From Multifurca ochricompacta (lineage: Eukaryota; Basidiomycota; Agaricomycetes; Russulales; Russulaceae), in the NCBI GenBank assembly GCA_022496185.1, contig WTXG01000078.1:62001-126000 (forward strand): 64,000 bases of DNA, given 5' to 3'. Numbering within the stretch: position 1 is the stretch's first letter; each line of letters starts with the position of its first letter. A program made the translations under genes and the position numbers. This document shows positions 62,485 to 64,000 of this stretch, piece after piece. The notes under the pieces are model-generated. The model made no database searches. It was not told where the DNA came from and worked only from the letters and a program-made list of their open reading frames with translations.

Positions 62485-64000
62485 CTAGTCAGTTGCTCGT
62501 AGAGTCGGGATATTCAGTTTATCACCTGTAACACTTGCATTCTGAAAGGCTTTGGGCGGTCTCAGATCTGGATTAGTAACAGAAGCACCAACCCGCGATT
62601 CTTCGTTACCTTTGTTTACCGTGGCAATAGCACCAGGTAAATGAGCCTTTCGGGTGTGCAAAGTATGTAACGCACCATTTGATTTACGTATCTGTGCATT
62701 GGAGGGTTTCTCATCTATTGACCAGCCAGGATCAATGAAAATTTGATGAAAGTCAGAAACGGCAGGATTGTCAGGGGGGCCAGGGTTAACGCCCATAGAT
62801 GAAGAATTTATTAGGGGTGTCCCTGGTGTAACGAACGCTCCATCATCCGACATCAGTGAACGGAACTCTCCCATTGGTGGTGGTGCTTGATAATAAGACG
62901 AATGCAGCCGTACCGCAGACGTGCCGTCCTCCGCGAAGGCAGAAGAGGGAGCCAGTGGCTTCCTTCGTCTTTGCCAGAAGAAAACGGCGAGACCGGCAAT
63001 CGCGATCGTCGCGATGCCACCGACGATGCCACCTGCGATGGCGCCCGTGTTGGATTTACTCCCGGAAGAGGTGGGCGTGAGGGTGGATACGACGATGATG
63101 GTAGAGGTGGGTGAGATTCGGGGAGAAGATATGGAGGATGAGATGGATTGAGATGAAATGGAGGAACCTGAGGGAGAAAGTATTGCACCGGGGGGTATCT
63201 CGGGGGTATCTAGTGAGGGCAAAAAAAAAGAAACCGTCAAAAAAAGTCAACCCCCCCCCCCGGAAGGATTCACTAACCGCCGACGGCGAATGATGTACTG
63301 GCGTTCCAGCTGTTCTCGTGCTGGTGAGGGATGTTAGATGAATCAACGTTAGTAACCGCATTGTTTAAATGACGTATAATAACGAACTGTGATATCAAGG
63401 AGAGCCCATTGTGGTACACGTGTCCCTGAAGGCACAGCGTTGGGGAAACTGTATACCCCCGTCACATTAATCCCTCACATGATGACTCGGCTAAAACAAA
63501 TATATATATATATATATATCACTCACGCTGACGGGGGCATAACTTTCGTGCAATTGAATGAATATTCCGACCAGCTGAAAAAGCAAACATGAGCCAAAAA
63601 AAACAAAAAAACAAAAACAAAAAGAGGATTGGGCGGTGGGAGAGAAAGGGGATGATGAGAAGCGGACTTACTGTGTCCACGTTTCTCCCTGGCATGCGTC
63701 GCATGCACTTATAAGTGAATAGGTGATGGTATTACACTTGCACAAGTTTCCATCGTCGATATCACTGGGACCTTTATACGAGTGTCCAGGCTGAAGGGCC
63801 GAGATGGTAAACGCTAGGGGAAGAGATGAGAGCAGGAATTAAAAAAACAAAAAAAGATAGATTTGGATTTGGATATACTCACCTCCTCCGTTGCATGTTG
63901 CCATCAAATACGCAGCGACCGTACATGCATTTTGACCAAGTGAGTTGAAGGACTATATATATATGTATACCACCAGTTTTTAATAATGTTCCTCGGTGAA
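62485..64000 (-). CDS. Single-pass membrane protein with Cys-rich ectodomain (N-terminus off window)
   Basis: Basidiomycete membrane protein of unknown function. Exons read on the minus strand: 63883-63952, 63672-63813, 63527-63574, about 63386-63449, about 63274-63321, and 62485-63209. The ectodomain has SLGQNACTVAAYLMATCNGG, ISALQPGHSYKGPSD, CKCNTITYSLISACDACQG, WSEYSFNCTKV and VPSGTRVPQWALLDIT, plus possible N-glycosylation sites (NCT, NAS). A Ser/Thr-rich stalk leads to a transmembrane helix (GAIAGGIVGGIATIAIAGLAVFFW) and a basic stop-transfer RRRK, then a cytoplasmic tail. The signal-peptide exon lies beyond 64000. If unspliced at the end, it stops at 62485; alternatively a 50-nt intron (62476-62525) joins it in frame to the large GTPase downstream. 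Confidence 0.75.
63501..63519. repeat. (TA)n microsatellite in intron
   Basis: TA run, directly visible, in an intron of the membrane-protein gene. Confidence 0.85.

Overview
The window is nuclear DNA from a filamentous basidiomycete, most likely an Agaricomycete. Rhizoctonia/Thanatephorus-like is my best guess, from the families present. Nearly every gene is broken by GT-AG introns, most about 50-60 nt long; the protein families are typical of Agaricomycetes (kinase-like 'HGDLREANV' proteins, heat-shock factor, NFX1-type helicases); intergenic DNA is rich in homopolymers and microsatellites. No rRNA, CRISPR array, complete transposon or convincing tRNA was seen.

Left half (0-26.5 kb), housekeeping genes packed closely. 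In order: the 5' part of a carnitine acetyltransferase (-), a decayed kinase-like gene (-), heat-shock transcription factor (-), dephospho-CoA kinase (-), the U2 snRNP splicing factor SF3B2/CUS1 (+), a 4.6-kb gene-free block, translation initiation factor eIF4A (+), a dual-specificity phosphatase (+), a Rab4/Rab2-type GTPase (-), mitochondrial ATP synthase epsilon subunit (+), a seven-knuckle CNBP/GIS2 RNA-binding protein (+) with an 8-nt micro-exon, cytochrome c oxidase subunit IV/5 (+), and proteasome lid subunit RPN8 (-).

Middle (26.7-42 kb): two head-to-tail copies, both on the minus strand, of a ZNFX1-like RNA helicase (CCCH finger, SF1 helicase, NFX1-type zinc fingers, C-terminal RZ-type finger). 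Copy 1 carries the RGG-rich/CCCH N-terminus. Copy 2 is 5'-truncated and disabled. An ~820-bp stretch is ~99% identical between them, introns included, inside otherwise clearly diverged copies, which points to recent gene conversion.

Right part (42-64 kb): gene-poor DNA holding a COQ2-like UbiA prenyltransferase (+) and a class I SAM-dependent O-methyltransferase (+). These are followed by a very large minus-strand gene coding for a VLIG/GBP-like GTPase with a propeller-like region, Cys/His clusters and a C-terminal vWFA (MIDAS) domain. Directly upstream, and possibly spliced in frame to it, is a single-pass membrane protein that runs off the window edge. Animal relatives of the helicase (ZNFX1) and of the GTPase (VLIG/GVIN) are interferon-linked defence proteins, so this half may be a fungal defence-type locus; that is inference.

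Caution on sequence quality: several otherwise perfect housekeeping genes (eIF4A four times, COX5, RPN8) need one inserted base to restore frame. Together with similar breaks elsewhere this suggests single-base deletion errors in the assembly, so frameshifts here should not be read as pseudogenes without checking.
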